Positions 46,401-57,735 of a stretch of DNA of 64,000 nucleotides are shown here, in pieces (position 1 is the stretch's first letter; the number at the start of each line of letters is the position of its first letter). A model generated the notes under the pieces. It had not been told where the DNA came from and ran no database searches. It saw nothing but the letters and a program-made list of their open reading frames with translations. The translations under genes were made by a program, and so were the position numbers. The stretch is from Branchiostoma floridae. Its lineage: Eukaryota > Chordata > Leptocardii > Amphioxiformes > Branchiostomatidae. The DNA lies in NCBI RefSeq assembly GCF_000003815.2, contig NC_049989.1, positions 7,714,195 to 7,778,194 of the forward strand, given 5' to 3'.

Positions 46401-46806
46401 AGAAAAACTTTAACTACCTAAGTTTCTAGATAAAACTTGGATACAGTATTAAGTGTGTATTGCACTATTTAAGTAGGTTCAATCAAATAAATTCAACATC
46501 CTTCTTATATCTGGCCTACAGGACAAGAAATCTCGAGGTGGGAAGAGAGCGAGAACGCCCTCTGCCAAGAAACGTGAGAAGGACAAGGGCAAAGAAAAGA
46601 AGCCCGACAGCAGGAAGGAATCCAGGGACAAGAAGAGGCCCGGATCTGGAGCAGGGAAGAGTGACGATGAAGAGGAGAAGCTCCCCCCTCCCCCTCTCAC
46701 TGTTCAGTTTAAAATCAAACTGCACCAGTGGAAGACTGCTGCTGATAGTATGGGAGCAAGTAAAACAGAGACGAGGACTGAAACACAGCTGATCACAGCA
46801 TCATAG
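37449..46806 (+). CDS. LRRC43: Leucine-rich repeat-containing protein 43 (15 exons)
   Basis: Coding exons: 37449-37544, 38732-38774, 39213-39406, 39715-39825, 40013-40143, 40270-40391, 40568-40685, 41026-41270, 41714-41876, 43078-43155, 44183-44318, 44714-44858, 45418-45525, 45929-46138, 46522-46806. All junctions are GT-AG and phases agree. The total is 2185 bases, one more than a multiple of three, because exon 6 has an extra base; without it the product is 727 residues (human LRRC43, as I recall, about 656). Family matches: LRGLCLREFPCGLGSW at the N terminus, HSPWN, LRELAVKSP, leucine-rich repeats (LKELTLSVNLLEHV, LELCANQIRTLDSL, LLHLGLGYNHI, LLSIDLGFNHL), YRGYTIDSL with ILDD, a KPWAE-like GRPWAEAEIP, and IEEKVLSWP before a lysine-rich tail and a final VQFKIKLHQWK. 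The family is poorly characterised; an axonemal or ciliary link is often suggested. The start is the first in-frame ATG, 32 codons before the first splice site. Confidence 0.9.
37988..38704. mobile_element. Inverted-repeat MITE-like element in LRRC43 intron 1
   Basis: GGACGACTCGGACCATTAC at the left and its complement GTAATGGTCCGAGTCGTCC at the right bound 717 bases. Each end carries further AACTCGG(A/C)CCA motifs in opposite orientation (four on each side). No transposase frame and no clear target duplication. The right end lies 27 bases before the exon 2 acceptor. Confidence 0.66.
40337..40337 (+). other. LRRC43: Apparent one-base insertion in LRRC43 exon 6
   Basis: Reading from the exon start gives SIDLGFNHLSDLLDVVRK. 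Skipping G40337 then gives CLELPRLRNLVLQGTPLA, which matches the expected LRR (L-R-x-L-x-L-V-L-Q-G-N-P-L-A) and joins in phase to LVPGYRGYTIDSL in exon 7. Without the skip the rest of the exon reads out of family. The summed exon length is off by exactly one. Confidence 0.75.
41877..43077. other. LRRC43 intron 9, no other gene
   Basis: 1.2 kb intron. Short open frames in it lack conserved features. Other introns of 300-1,000 bases in this gene also hold nothing recognised, apart from a diverged hairpin at 43254-43366 in intron 10 (CCATGTTGGAGTAC pairing with GTACTCCAACATGG). Confidence 0.5.
45145..45330. repeat. GTACCTGTACCTG low-complexity repeat
   Basis: Degenerate repeats of GTACCTG and GTATCTG in LRRC43 intron 12. 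Confidence 0.6.
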
Positions 46807-47840
46807 TCATTTCTGTTCTGATCGGTCCAGGTGTGCACCTAATATTGCACTAGTTTTTAACCCCAGATCTGATTTCATGTTGGAAGAAAGTATGTATGAA
46901 AGTTTCCTCTTTTTAGCCATGCTGAATATGCTTGAAGCTGCCAGAAGTCTCTAATGAACTCATTTGAAGTGTTCATCTTAGATGATCTGACAGTAAATTT
47001 GCATTTATGTTGGTCTTTTTGGACATTGCATGTACATATGATATACTAATGTACTGATATGTATCAAATGCGTACAACTTTATATAGTACACTTATAGTA
47101 TGTACACTTATGACACAAACTACACTTATGACACAAACTACATTTATGTTAGAAACCAAAGTACATTTGTATGTAGCATATGAGGATTAATAATGAAAAA
47201 GATCATGAGAAGTTTTCTATTTTTGCTATATTACATCAAGGATACATGATAGGAAAATAGTTTATGGCAAACTCAAATATCATTTATGATCCAATGTATC
47301 CACACATTAAAATTGTTGTTTTATAATTGTAGGTCTTCCCTGAAACCCACAAAGAAGGAACTTGTTTTCCTGTTTCCCATGGAAATATGAATCTTTTTGT
47401 ATCTGTTTGAATACTGTGCTACATGACAATATTGTATAATAAGGGTCCTGAATCATTGAAATCTTTTGTGTAAATATATACCAGTTTTGTTTTCAAAGTT
47501 ATGTGTCTTTTTGGTATTTTGGTATGGGGATGTAATTGCTAAGAAGTTCTGTTTTGTTGATAAAAGCTTCTTGGTTTTAAAGCATCATCAGTAGACTTAA
47601 ATGTTACATAAACACTAACACAGCCATTAACCTGAATTCTTGTACATTTTCCTCTTCTGTTTTATAACCCAGAGAGACCTGAAACATTTTAACAATATCT
47701 GAAAAGCTTTTGTGCTTAATTTAGTGTATTTCTCTCGGACTATTTCTTAACCAATACGAATAAGAAAAGGTTCCGTCTCACCCAGTTCACAGCTTACACA
47801 GGTAACTCAATTATCCCGCTAACAGGTGCGTGGCTCTTCC
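46807..47840 (+). other. LRRC43 3' UTR and flank
   Basis: AT-rich sequence with no further exon. I could not settle on a poly(A) signal; an ATTAAA lies near 47306. Confidence 0.4.
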
Positions 47841-47852
47841 ACTAGCATTATA

Positions 47853-48246
47853 CACCTTTCTCACGCGGCGGCCATGATAGATTGAAGGCGAGGTCAATGA
47901 GGCAAACAGACAAAACTTATTTCTAAAATCAGCCCCCATTTAGATTTCCACCAAACCACACACATTTGCACAATGTAAGATCAAATAATAAATATTATAA
48001 CTAGTGTTATGCACCAAAAGATTTAGCAATTTAGAGTAGCGTAGACTGATCCCGTAGTCCCTTAAGAGATGCAAAATAAAAACATAATAATGCAAATATT
48101 TGACAGTCATGCAGCCAAATCTCTTATTGGTTGCTTTCCTAATTTCCATGCTATCATTGGTTGAACTGCTAATTATGATGGACAGTCTTTTGTTTGCCTC
48201 ATTGAACTCGTTTTAGATCTATCATGGTCGCCGCGTGAGAAAGGTG
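47853..48246. mobile_element. MITE, about 394 bp, TA target site
   Basis: CACCTTTCTCACGCGGCGGC at the left matches the complement of GCCGCGTGAGAAAGGTG at the right, continuing through CATGATAGAT/ATCTATCATG. Both ends are flanked by TA, as in Tc1/mariner-type MITEs. A GAGGTCAATGAGGCAAAC / GTTTGCCTCATTGAACTC pair extends the arms. Confidence 0.7.
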
Positions 48247-48922
48247 TATGTCGGGTCATTTCAACACTGCCAAAGATCACCTGACTTAGAACAGTTTCTA
48301 TGAGTTGTTCCGTTTTAACCACCACCATTAAGTCATATGTCCATGACTGGAACATTAAACTAAGTTTCTGTGAACAACAACCGGTAAGAACTCGACAAAC
48401 GTGAAATTTGATGGACTGTATGTTTTCCATGGATCAAAAGCGACCTCTATTAATCATTTGAAGTACTGCAGCGGCGGGGGTGTGGTGGAATACTGCAGTA
48501 ATACCGCTTTCCGCTAGATGGCATCATTAGACCGTGTAGATAGAGTAGGTATCCAGCCCCTTCCAACGAAACTGTAGATGCGGTGCCCCTTGCTGTAACG
48601 ACTGGCTAATGGAAGGACCTTGTGATTCTTCTCCATGAAAGCATTTTATTGCAAATATTGGCATCCAAAAGCATACCATAAAAAAAATCAGCAAATATAT
48701 GCAAATATAGTGGTTAGTTCTTGGCATAAAAATTGTCGACAAGGTAACATTTGGAATTCAGCCTATTGTTACAAACTGTTGTCAACGCCAAAAATAAAGT
48801 TTGTAAAATATTTCTGGGGTTACATTGTGGTTGTTGTAACAAAGATGTGTGGTCAGTTACAATCAAAAGAAGTCTGAATTAGGTGAAGACAACATATGAC
48901 AATTAAGTGAAAATAAGTCATG

Positions 48923-50636
48923 TTTATTTAATCAATCAAATGTGTGTACTGTATCCATAGCTTACAATAAATGTATATACATGTACATTGCCAAACACAA
49001 AAACCACAAAATATAGTGTGAATTATGAATACAACTGTAATATTTTGAGCAAAGGAATGCTTGCATTTGTTAGCGCTAGCTAAAAGTACAACTCAATAGT
49101 TTGTGTCTTACATCATACAGTATGTCATCTTGATATTTATTCACAATTAAACAGGAATAAAACAATTACAGTCAAATTACCTTCGACATATTGCTGGCTG
49201 ATTGTCGATAACAAATATACAAAAGGCTCCTTCATTAGAAAATAGTAGAAAATGGTGGTCAACAACAAATAAGCTGTTATCTATAAATGCATTTCATTAA
49301 TATGACTCAACTGGTTGTTGAGGTGTCATTTTGCTATGTTATTTCCAGACTGCAACCCTGAACTTGTACAAATGAAATACACTTAATTTCAAGGAAGAAA
49401 TCTTCAATATCATCAACTTTCATCGGATTAACCAAACATTCCTTTACATTTGTAAAACAAGTCAAGGGCAATTTCCTTTCAAATAAACAGCAAATATTTG
49501 CAATCCTGCCATTAAATTTCTATATACAATTTGGATGGATGGCAAACGTATAAGTCTCAGCATGCTTCTCCCAATGTGGGGGCAGGACAGAGGAGCCTTA
49601 TGTTGCATCACTTCAACTGAGTTAAGTTGCAAGTTCATATTCATGATTGCATTAGGCAATGGTAAAATACATCAAAGGAAGTAGTCTATGTATGAATGAA
49701 TAAAGGTCTCAGAGACCTTGACTACTTTGGCACCAATGATTCCTTATTACAGATATCCAGCTACACATAACATTACAATCAGTTATTTTCCAAATCCTTA
49801 AAAGTATATTTACGTACTGCATCTTATCTCACCATACCAGTGATATTTGTTTCAAAATACAGACTTTTTATTATAAGATACAAGTTGATATTCAGAGCAT
49901 TGTAAAACTGGACATAGAGCTACTGCTTTGTTTTAATACTAGCAATTCATACAATTGTTACTGTGCAGTAGAGTGAATTATCATAGGTTTGTTACACTGC
50001 AAATTCACAATATATGAGACAATCATGTTTCAATATGTCTGAATGAAATTGAAAATACATGTATAATTGTCAGAACTATGAATTATAGAAAACAACAACA
50101 CTTTTGTAACAGCTGACTGTGGCAGCTTCTTATAACTTAATAAGGTAAGTTATGAACAGACTTTGATATCTCTGGCCAATATTCTAACAATCAAGAGACT
50201 CCCTTGTTACAGAAAAGCAGTCACATTGCTCAAGCATGTGCACTGCTTGTAACTGAATGTCACCATCTGTTTGTAGCTTGAAATACAAATATTTGTGTAG
50301 TATAATTCTTTGTGGTACAATTTCTTTAAAAAATATCTCAGACATAGATTAGGACATAGATATATAGTACTTAAGAATCAACTTGGTGGTGTTGAAGCAA
50401 ATTTGATACAAACCACATAAAAATGTAATGATTAATAAAGAACAGTAATTGTTGTTTGAGATCATAACCTTTCAAATTCACAAGCTAACATTCCAGAAAG
50501 TGAAGGGACAATACAGGTTAGAGTTTTTGCTGTCTTCAGGATGACTTATATATGTAACAGGCCAAGTGATATCTTTCATATTTATATAATAGAGGCTCTG
50601 AATGGGTTTAGCTGAAAGTCTCCCTGTGTGAGATAA
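48923..50636 (-). other. Probable 3' UTR of the bHLH-zip gene
   Basis: AT-rich, no frames of note. The plus-strand TTTATT at 48923-48928 is a candidate poly(A) signal on the minus strand. Confidence 0.4.
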
Positions 50637-53600
50637 TTATGAGATGGCACCTGTCATGACCCCTTGTAGTTCCTCAGGCGTTAGGGGAGGCAAACCTTTC
50701 TGTTGTCTGTTAAAAACAAAAAAAATACAACACTTAGTCATTGCATAATACAGGACAAACTATGGTAAAAACATTTACAGTTAAGCACTTTACCATGCAT
50801 TACACCATGATAAGGATATACATAATGTATTAACATCATGCATGTTATTGTTAATGATAATTACTTCTTAAGAATCTTATGTATAGTGAGAGTTAAAATG
50901 GAGATAGCATCATGTTATATACAATTCTATTGAATATCCTTTAAAAATCAGTAGCTTGTTTGTACTTTGAATATTTACACTTATACTAAATTTTGTCTGA
51001 GGAAAGTTAGTGTCTGGTTCAGTACTCCCATGCAGCACATATGATTTACAAGGCACACGCACCTGAGAAGTTGTAGTTTCTCCTGACAATGTTTGTGTTC
51101 TGCCTCTAGTGAGATGTTCCTCTCCCTCTCAATGGCCAACTCTCTTATCACTCCCTGATTCAGTCGGCTGTCAGCCTTCAGGCTCTCGACATAGTGGAAA
51201 GCTGCAAGAACAGAACATGGAAAATAGTTTCATAGTGTTTTCCCTATGACCACTGATGTCATGGGTCAAGAGTGAGTAAGTGAGTGAGTGAGTAAGTGTT
51301 CTGCCTAAAACAATACATTACACACAATACAACCCTACTGACAATTCTTGCTGAAATGGTATTGAAAGAAAATATAAACATGTAAACCTATTCATGTTTT
51401 GTCCCTACAACTTACAAGTCACGGAACTAGAAAAGAACTTTTGTATACTGTATACTTTGATTCACTTTGTCTTTTTGTTCTCGGACAGGTATATCCGGAG
51501 ACCGTGGATTGTTGAATTCCGCGCCGCGGAATTCATCACTTTACCGATGAAATCCGCGCCGCTTCGGCCGCTAATACTAGCGTTTGGTCGCGGAATTCAT
51601 CACGCTATACCGATGAAATCCGCGCCACTTCGGTCGCTAATACTACCGACTTGTCGCGGAATTCATCACGCTGGACCGATGAAATCCGCGCCACTTCGGC
51701 CGCTAATACTAGCGTTTGGTCGCGGACTTCATCACGCTAGACCGATGAAATCCGCGCCACTTCGGCCGCTAATACTAGCGTTTGGTCGCGGACTTCATCA
51801 CGCTAGACTGATGAAACCCGCGCCACTTCGGCCACTAATACTAGCGACTGGTCGCGGACTTCATCACGCTAGACTGATGAAACCCGCGCCACTTCGGCCA
51901 CTATAAATACTAGCGGCTGGTCGCGGACTTCATCACGCTAGACTGATGAAACCCGCGCCACTTCGGTCACTATAAATACTAGCGTCTGGTCGCGGACTTC
52001 ATCACGCTAGACTGATGAAACCCGCGCCACTTCGGTCGCTGATACTAGCGTTTGGTCGCGGACTTCATCACGCTAGACTGATGAAACCCGCGCCACTTCG
52101 GCCGCTAATACTAGCGACTGGTCGCGGACTTCATCACTCTAGACTGATGAAACCTGCGCCGCTTCGGTCGCTGATACTAGCGTTTGGTCGATCTTCTTCA
52201 CTTGGCATTTGGACCTACATTGCCTTCGATGCAAACCTCTATTTTTGGAGCTGATTTTTGCGCGAAGCTGTTATTTTCAACAATCAAATTTAGAGCTCTA
52301 ATATAATAAAAATGTTAGGTTGAATTTTGTAATCCATCAGAATATTTCTTTCAAAGCGTTGCACATTATATCAGGTCATTGACTTGATCGAATCGGACTA
52401 AACATGAAGCTACTCATTAATTGTTGTGAAGTTGTAATCGTAGAGAGAAAAAATTACAGTTAAATTTACCGCTAAATATCGCAATGACTGACGGGATAGC
52501 TTGGGCGAGGCGCCATTTCCCCAATCATATTGTTCTAATTTCGTGTTGTGTTCGCGAACAATATATCCTGTAAATACACCGATATCTTCTGGTAAAAGGT
52601 TGTAAATGACATGGAAAATGTTTAGGGATTCAATATGCTGTCAATTTGGCCTGTTTGTTGTGTGTTGTTGAATTAATTGTTGTGAAGTTGTAATCGCAGA
52701 GAAAAAAAATACAGTTAAATTTACCGCTAAATATCGCAATGACTGATGGGATAGCTTGTGCGCCATTTCCCACTTTCGTGTTGTGTTTGCGAACAATATG
52801 TCCTGTAAATACGCCGATATCCTCTGCTAAAAGGTTGTAAATGACACGGGAAAATGTTAAGGGATTCAATATGTTGTCAATTTGGCCTGTTGTGTGCTGT
52901 TGAAATAAGCTGACGGAACTCCGAATAGAGACAGTTCTGTGAAAAATCAGTCAAGTTTACCGCTACATATCGCAATGTCTGACGGGATAGCTGGGGCTCC
53001 ATTTTGTTCCATTGTTCCATACGCAAGTCAAGGACATTTTCACCAGTTGAGTCTCAGCATCTCTGTGTTCAAGAACAGAATTTCCTGTAAATATGCCGCA
53101 TCTTCTGCTAAAAAGTTGTGAGCAAGACGGTAAACTGTTGAGGAAACCAATATGTTTGTTGCGTGTTAGCCCTGTTTGTTGCGCAATGTTTTGAAAATAG
53201 GGACTTTGAGTTCTGTATTGTTAGCGACGCCATGCTAAAATGTTGAGGAATCCAATATGTTTGTTGCGTGTTAGCCTTGTTTGTTGCGCATTGTTTTGAA
53301 AATAGGGACTTTGAATATTGTATATTGTATTTCTGGATTGTTAGCGACGCCATGCTCTGTTCAAGTTTGTTGATAATGTATGGAGCCTCCGAGGAATAGA
53401 ATTGATTATTTTCCGTATTGCCGTATTACATGTTAACCATGCGCAAAAATGTATACCGTAGTAGACATAATGAATTAATTATGTGTAACAGTGGGGTTTA
53501 AACCCCCTCTGAATTCTTACATACGCCTATAATGAATCAAACTATGCTTAGCTAAAAATATTATTGCTTGGCTGAACATGCCCTGGTTATCACTATATAT

Positions 53601-55754
53601 CAGAGTTCAAGTCGGTAGCCGGCAAGGGAATTATGCCGCCAACGCATTACTCATGTTACAGTACTAGTAATGATTTGGCTGCTGTGTGTGCTATGACATG
53701 TATGTGAACCCGTAATGAATATAATCATCTTCGCCGCTTGTCAGTTGTAACAGTGGTGTTCAAGAACCGCCTACCGTCCTTGCCCAAGGGCTCTAGAATA
53801 AAAGGTTACTCAGTAACGTTACAGTTGTTGCAAGACTCAATCAATGTTTGTGTGAAGGCAAGTCATTAGTTTATTCAATGGTACTTAGGACACTAAAAAG
53901 CATAGTGAACTGGTGAAGTTTTCAGGAAAATACATCACACAAGCAGAATGACAAGCAGTAGTACTGTACAAAATCAATGTCGGTATCTGGCAACTGTAAT
54001 AGTATACAGCTGACAAATTATTAAATAAAACATGCTCTAGCTCTAGCTAGTCAGTGTAAGTTACACAGTTATACAGCTGACAAATTTATAAAGAAAACAT
54101 GCTATAGCTAGTCAGTGTAAGTTACACCGTTATACAGCTGACAAATTTATAAAGAAAACATGCTCTAGCAAGTCAGTGTAGTTACACAGTTATACAGCTG
54201 ACAAATTTATAAAGAAAACATGCTATAGCAAGTCAGTGTGGTTTTTAAACACTACTAGTAATACAGTAGTTTGTAATTGTTCTACGAAGTTCAAAACTGT
54301 ACATTCGAAAGATGCTTCTTTTGTCCGTATCTTTCCTTTAGCGTAAAATAAATGGAAAGATTTAAATAAGATAAGTTCTAGCCAGTGTAGTACACAGAAA
54401 TACAGCTGACAAATTATAAAAGAAAACATGCTCTAACCACAGTAATAGCATATTTAACACAGTTGACAAATTTATAAAATCACAGGGTAACAAGTGGCAG
54501 GGCATATAGGAGAATCTTACTATTATTCTTACATATCAAACACATCTCCCAAACCAAATTTATATACCGCAAGCAGAAAAAAGTCCTGCTCTATGGCCGG
54601 CGGTGCAGGGTAAGCAGACATTTTTTTACAGAGAGAAGGATGCGGGCCTTCTCCCCAACCAATTTATATACCGCGAGCAGAAAAAAAGTCCTGCTCTATG
54701 GCCGGCGGTGCAGGGTAAGCAGACATTTTTTTTTACAGAGAGAAGGATGCGGGCCTTCTCCCCAACCAATTTATATACCGCGAGCAGAAAAAACGTCCTA
54801 CTCTATGGCCGTCTAGCCGTCAGTCTAGCGTGATGAAGTCCGCGACCAGACGCTAGTATTAGTGGCCGAAGTGGCGCGGGTTTCATCAGTCTAGCGTGAT
54901 GAAGTCCGCGACCAGTCGCTAGTATTAGTGACCGAAGTGGCGCGGGTTTCATCAGTCTAGCGTGACGAAGTCCGCGACCAGTCGCTAGTATTAATGGCCG
55001 AAGTGGCGCGGGTTTCATCAGTCTAGCGTGACGAAGTCCGCGACCAGTCGCTAGTATTAGCGGCCGAAGTGGCGCGGGTTTCATCAGTCTAGCGTGATGA
55101 AGTCCGCGACCAGACGCTAGTATTAGCGGCCGAAGCGGCGCGGGTTTCATCAGTCTTGCGTGATGAAATCCGCGGCGCGGAATTCAACAATCCACGGTCT
55201 CCGAGAAATAGCTCTCTCGGAACTAAATGTTCACGGTGAAAAAATTATTTGTTATCATCACCAAGATGAATTATTTGTTGATAATGATAAGTTCACGTTA
55301 TAGTCGTCACCGTTAAAAACGTGGAGATTGAGTGTACATTGAATAAATCAGGAATTACAGTACCATGCTGCTTGTCAATTGCTAAAGAAATCCCACCTTT
55401 CTTCAATATGACTTGCTTGCTGTGTGTCAGTCCCTTCATGCCTGGTAACAAGCTCTTCAGGTCATCATATCTTTTGTTAATTGCTTTTCTTCTCTTCTTC
55501 TCAGAGAGTTTGTGTGTCGCCTTTCTCAGCAGCACATGTTCGTGTTCCTGTTCTAAGTCAGGTGTTTTCCTGTTGGGGTCTAGTTGTTCTAAACTGTTCT
55601 GGTTGAGTTTCTCCTCTTCCTTGGTGATGTCCAGACCAGTAGCTGTAGGGGGTGGGTTGGAGTCCTCCTGATCCAGACTGGGAGTACTGGTGCCGCTGGA
55701 GGAGCTGCTGGTCCCTGGGTCTGAGGTAGACTCATGGTCTGATGATCCACTCAT
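50637..55754 (-). CDS. bHLH leucine-zipper transcription factor, 188 aa
   Basis: Minus-strand coding exons in transcript order: 55754-55397, 51201-51063 and 50706-50637; the phases join and the sum is 567 bases. Residues 1-70 are Ser/Pro/Glu-rich. The basic region at 77-95 (RKATHKLSEKKRRKAINKR) has H81, E85, R88 and R89, the class B contacts for CACGTG-type E boxes. Helix 1 (YDDLKSLLPG), loop, helix 2 (KQVILKKAFHYVESLK, split by intron 1) and a zipper-like coil (to QEKLQLLR) follow; the end is PLTPEELQGVMTGAIS. The KRR-x-AI-x-x-x-YDDL stretch recalls MLX/Mondo proteins, but their C-terminal domain is missing, so the subfamily is left open. An acceptor (CTGTTGCAG) just before the ATG indicates a noncoding first exon, in or beyond the N gap. 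The 3' UTR may extend to TTTATT (AATAAA on this strand) at 48923-48928. Confidence 0.82.
51278..51300. repeat. (GTGA)n-like microsatellite
   Basis: GTAAGTGAGTGAGTGAGTAA in intron 1 of the bHLH-zip gene. Confidence 0.7.
51540..52195. repeat. 66-bp satellite, left arm (about 10 units)
   Basis: Unit: GATGAAA(T/C)CCGCGCCACTTC, then GGCCGCTAATACTAGCGTTT, then GGTCGCGGACTTCATCACGC, then TAGACC. The length is divisible by three, so one frame stays open and translates as repeats of MKSAPLRPLILAFGRG-like units; some units carry an extra TATAAA and shift the frame. This is considered noncoding. Confidence 0.82.
53990..54470. repeat. Tandem repeat of about 60 bp (five to six units)
   Basis: Units of ACAGCTGACAAATTTATAAA, GAAAACATGCTATAGC, TAGTCAGTGTAAGTTACACA and GTTAT; one unit is interrupted by about 110 bases of other sequence near 54245-54365. 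Confidence 0.75.
54555..54815. repeat. Tandem repeat of about 110 bp (2.3 units)
   Basis: Units share CCAATTTATATACCGCGAGC, AGTCCTGCTCTATGGCCGGC and GGTGCAGGGTAAGCAGACAT. Confidence 0.78.
54822..55175. repeat. 66-bp satellite, right arm (about 5 units)
   Basis: Reverse complement of the array at 51540-52195, with the same spread of unit variants. Confidence 0.82.
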
Positions 55755-55779
55755 CTTGGCTGCAACAGGAAAAAGTATG

Positions 55780-56349
55780 NNNNNNNNNNNNNNNNNNNNN
55801 NNNNNNNNNNNNNNNNNNNNNNNNNNNNNNNNNNNNNNNNNNNNNNNNNNNNNNNNNNNNNNNNNNNNNNNNNNNNNNNNNNNNNNNNNNNNNNNNNNNN
55901 NNNNNNNNNNNNNNNNNNNNNNNNNNNNNNNNNNNNNNNNNNNNNNNNNNNNNNNNNNNNNNNNNNNNNNNNNNNNNNNNNNNNNNNNNNNNNNNNNNNN
56001 NNNNNNNNNNNNNNNNNNNNNNNNNNNNNNNNNNNNNNNNNNNNNNNNNNNNNNNNNNNNNNNNNNNNNNNNNNNNNNNNNNNNNNNNNNNNNNNNNNNN
56101 NNNNNNNNNNNNNNNNNNNNNNNNNNNNNNNNNNNNNNNNNNNNNNNNNNNNNNNNNNNNNNNNNNNNNNNNNNNNNNNNNNNNNNNNNNNNNNNNNNNN
56201 NNNNNNNNNNNNNNNNNNNNNNNNNNNNNNNNNNNNNNNNNNNNNNNNNNNNNNNNNNNNNNNNNNNNNNNNNNNNNNNNNNNNNNNNNNNNNNNNNNNN
56301 NNNNNNNNNNNNNNNNNNNNNNNNNNNNNNNNNNNNNNNNNNNNNNNNN
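55780..56349. other. Assembly gap (570 N)
   Basis: A run of N right after the 5' boundary of the first coding exon of the bHLH-zip gene. Its noncoding first exon and promoter may be in it. Confidence 0.99.
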
Positions 56350-57378
56350 AAGCACAGTCAGTGTAGAAAATGATGCTTTTAAATGATAAAATTATCAAAC
56401 CGTAAAGTTACTTTTTCTTTATACCCTGTTCAAGTCAAGAGAATTTGCCATAATCTGACTGTACATGATAATTTTATCATGGCTGTAAACTGTTCCTACA
56501 CGTAAATCTATATGTAACTTTGATTTGAACAAGTTGAAATATATGAATGGAGAAACGTTTTAAACTTTTATCAGTTTTTGTTTGCAGGTCTGTTGTTTCA
56601 GAGAAGATGAAAAATTAAAGTTACCATAGCAACACATGTTACCAACTTTTCTGATCTGGTTATAGGAAGGATACTTAGATAACACAGCTGTTTGCCTTCA
56701 CTCAAATGTCTGTTTTACAGTTATTGACGTTCCTGTAGCATACACATGACTGAATTTATGATAAAACCCGGCTCGAAGGACAAAGAAACAAGAACAAAGA
56801 AGAAAGACGATCATCTGAAAACATCGACTCAAGAGTGTTTAAAGGAGAAATGTCTTACCTTAAGTGATTGATCATACAGGGAAATCCATAAGATATGTTC
56901 TACATAACACAGAAGGACGTTAATGCTGTCACACAAGAATTCTTTGCCCAAAAAGTTATCAACTTCAAGAAAAAAGTCTATTTGTTACTACTCGCAGCCA
57001 TGTTGAATATAGATCTTTTCACTGTTACATAGGGGTATACCTGATGGTACAGATTTACCAAGTAAATATCACTATTAAGTATCATATAGAATTATTAAAG
57101 ATATCTCATGGATATATTATCACTAAAACTGTGTATTTTAAACTATCATGAAATTTAACTTTAGATAATAGAGCCATTTTCAGTTTGATTCGTTTCACCC
57201 CCACTTAAGTAGTGGTAGCGCCCTAGTGTACATGTACTAGTCATTTTCAAGTTTCAGATTGTATTTAACTCCTTCGACAAATAAGTTTTGCAGAAAAAAA
57301 TGATTTGATTCACTAAGAGATGTTCAAAATTTTTTATGCATAACGTTACCTGGGCTGGTGAAATGTAAAATCCTAAAA
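56350..57378. other. Intergenic region between divergent genes
   Basis: No coding exon. It separates the minus-strand bHLH-zip gene from the plus-strand MAPK7 gene and probably holds the bHLH promoter if that is not in the gap. Confidence 0.5.
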
Positions 57379-57467
57379 GACGTCACAGCTGTGCTCTGAT
57401 TGGTCAGTGATGACGTAGTCCCAGCTTTGTGTCTATTTTTAGGTTCGCCGGACAGGGGTATATAAAA
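57379..57467 (+). promoter_or_regulatory. MAPK7 core promoter with CRE, CCAAT, MEF2 and TATA motifs
   Basis: In order: GACGTCAC (57379-57386, CRE-like), overlapping E box CAGCTG (57386-57391), inverted CCAAT (ATTGG, 57399-57403), TGACGTAG (57411-57418), MEF2 consensus CTATTTTTAG (57433-57442) and TATATAAAA (57459-57467). The TATA box predicts a start near 57490, and the noncoding exon ends at 57671. Confidence 0.72.
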
Positions 57468-57489
57468 TGGCGGCTCTCCTCTGAACGCG

Positions 57490-57671
57490 GAAGTAAAGTC
57501 CAGTCTGGGGAGTTCTTTCGGTTCAGTTGGGGGTTTTCTGGTTCAGACTGCCGTTAACTGTACTTAAGCTAAGACAGGAGGTCTCTGTAATGGAGGAAAA
57601 AGTGCGAGTAGCCTTCCGATTTCGCGTCTTATACTAAGAATCTCAGCTGACATTTCTGGACCTGTTTCTAG
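57490..57671 (+). other. MAPK7: MAPK7 noncoding first exon
   Basis: The 5' end is inferred from the TATA box. The 3' end is donor TCTAG|GTAGGC at 57672. It splices to the acceptor TTTCCCAG at 58023, which leaves 37 bases of 5' UTR before the ATG. Confidence 0.6.
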
Positions 57672-57695
57672 GTAGGCAAACTGTCAACTTTCAGT

Positions 57696-57735
57696 GTGTG
57701 TGTGTGGTGTATGGTGTGTGTGTGTCGTGAGGGAG
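57696..57735. repeat. GT-rich microsatellite
   Basis: GTGTGTGTGTGGTGTATGG and similar, in the first intron of MAPK7. Confidence 0.65.

Larger units (their letters stand above)
51496..55203. mobile_element. 3.7 kb inverted-repeat element in bHLH intron 1
   Basis: The ends match in inverted orientation: CGGAGACCGTGGATTGTTGA at 51496 and its complement ending at 55203. Just inside is a GAATTCCGCG palindrome and then a 66-bp satellite on each side in opposite orientation. The interior holds further duplicated blocks: three copies of a stretch with ACAGTTAAATTTACCGCTAA (near 52460, 52710 and 52950), two copies of GGGACTTTGA(A/G)T with TTGTTAGCGACGCCATGCT, and two other tandem arrays. No transposase frame and no clear target duplication. 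It fills 3.7 of the 4.2 kb intron. Confidence 0.68.

Noticed and set aside
51600-52190. Hammerhead-ribozyme-like CTGATGA in each 66-bp unit
   Set aside because: CTGATGA is followed by AACCCGCG, with no properly spaced GAAA box or stem II on either strand, so the catalytic core is not complete.
51394-55150. Repetitive open frames with MKSAPLRPLILA-type units
   Set aside because: They are by-products of the 66-bp satellite; the same frame occurs in opposite orientation in the other arm.
55293-55396. Extension of the bHLH frame past the first donor
   Set aside because: The sequence after KQVILKK (GGISLAIDKQHG...) breaks helix 2, whereas splicing at 55396/55397 to 51201 restores AFHYVESLK in phase.
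55690-56398. Open frames that cross the assembly gap
   Set aside because: They exist only because runs of N contain no stop codons.
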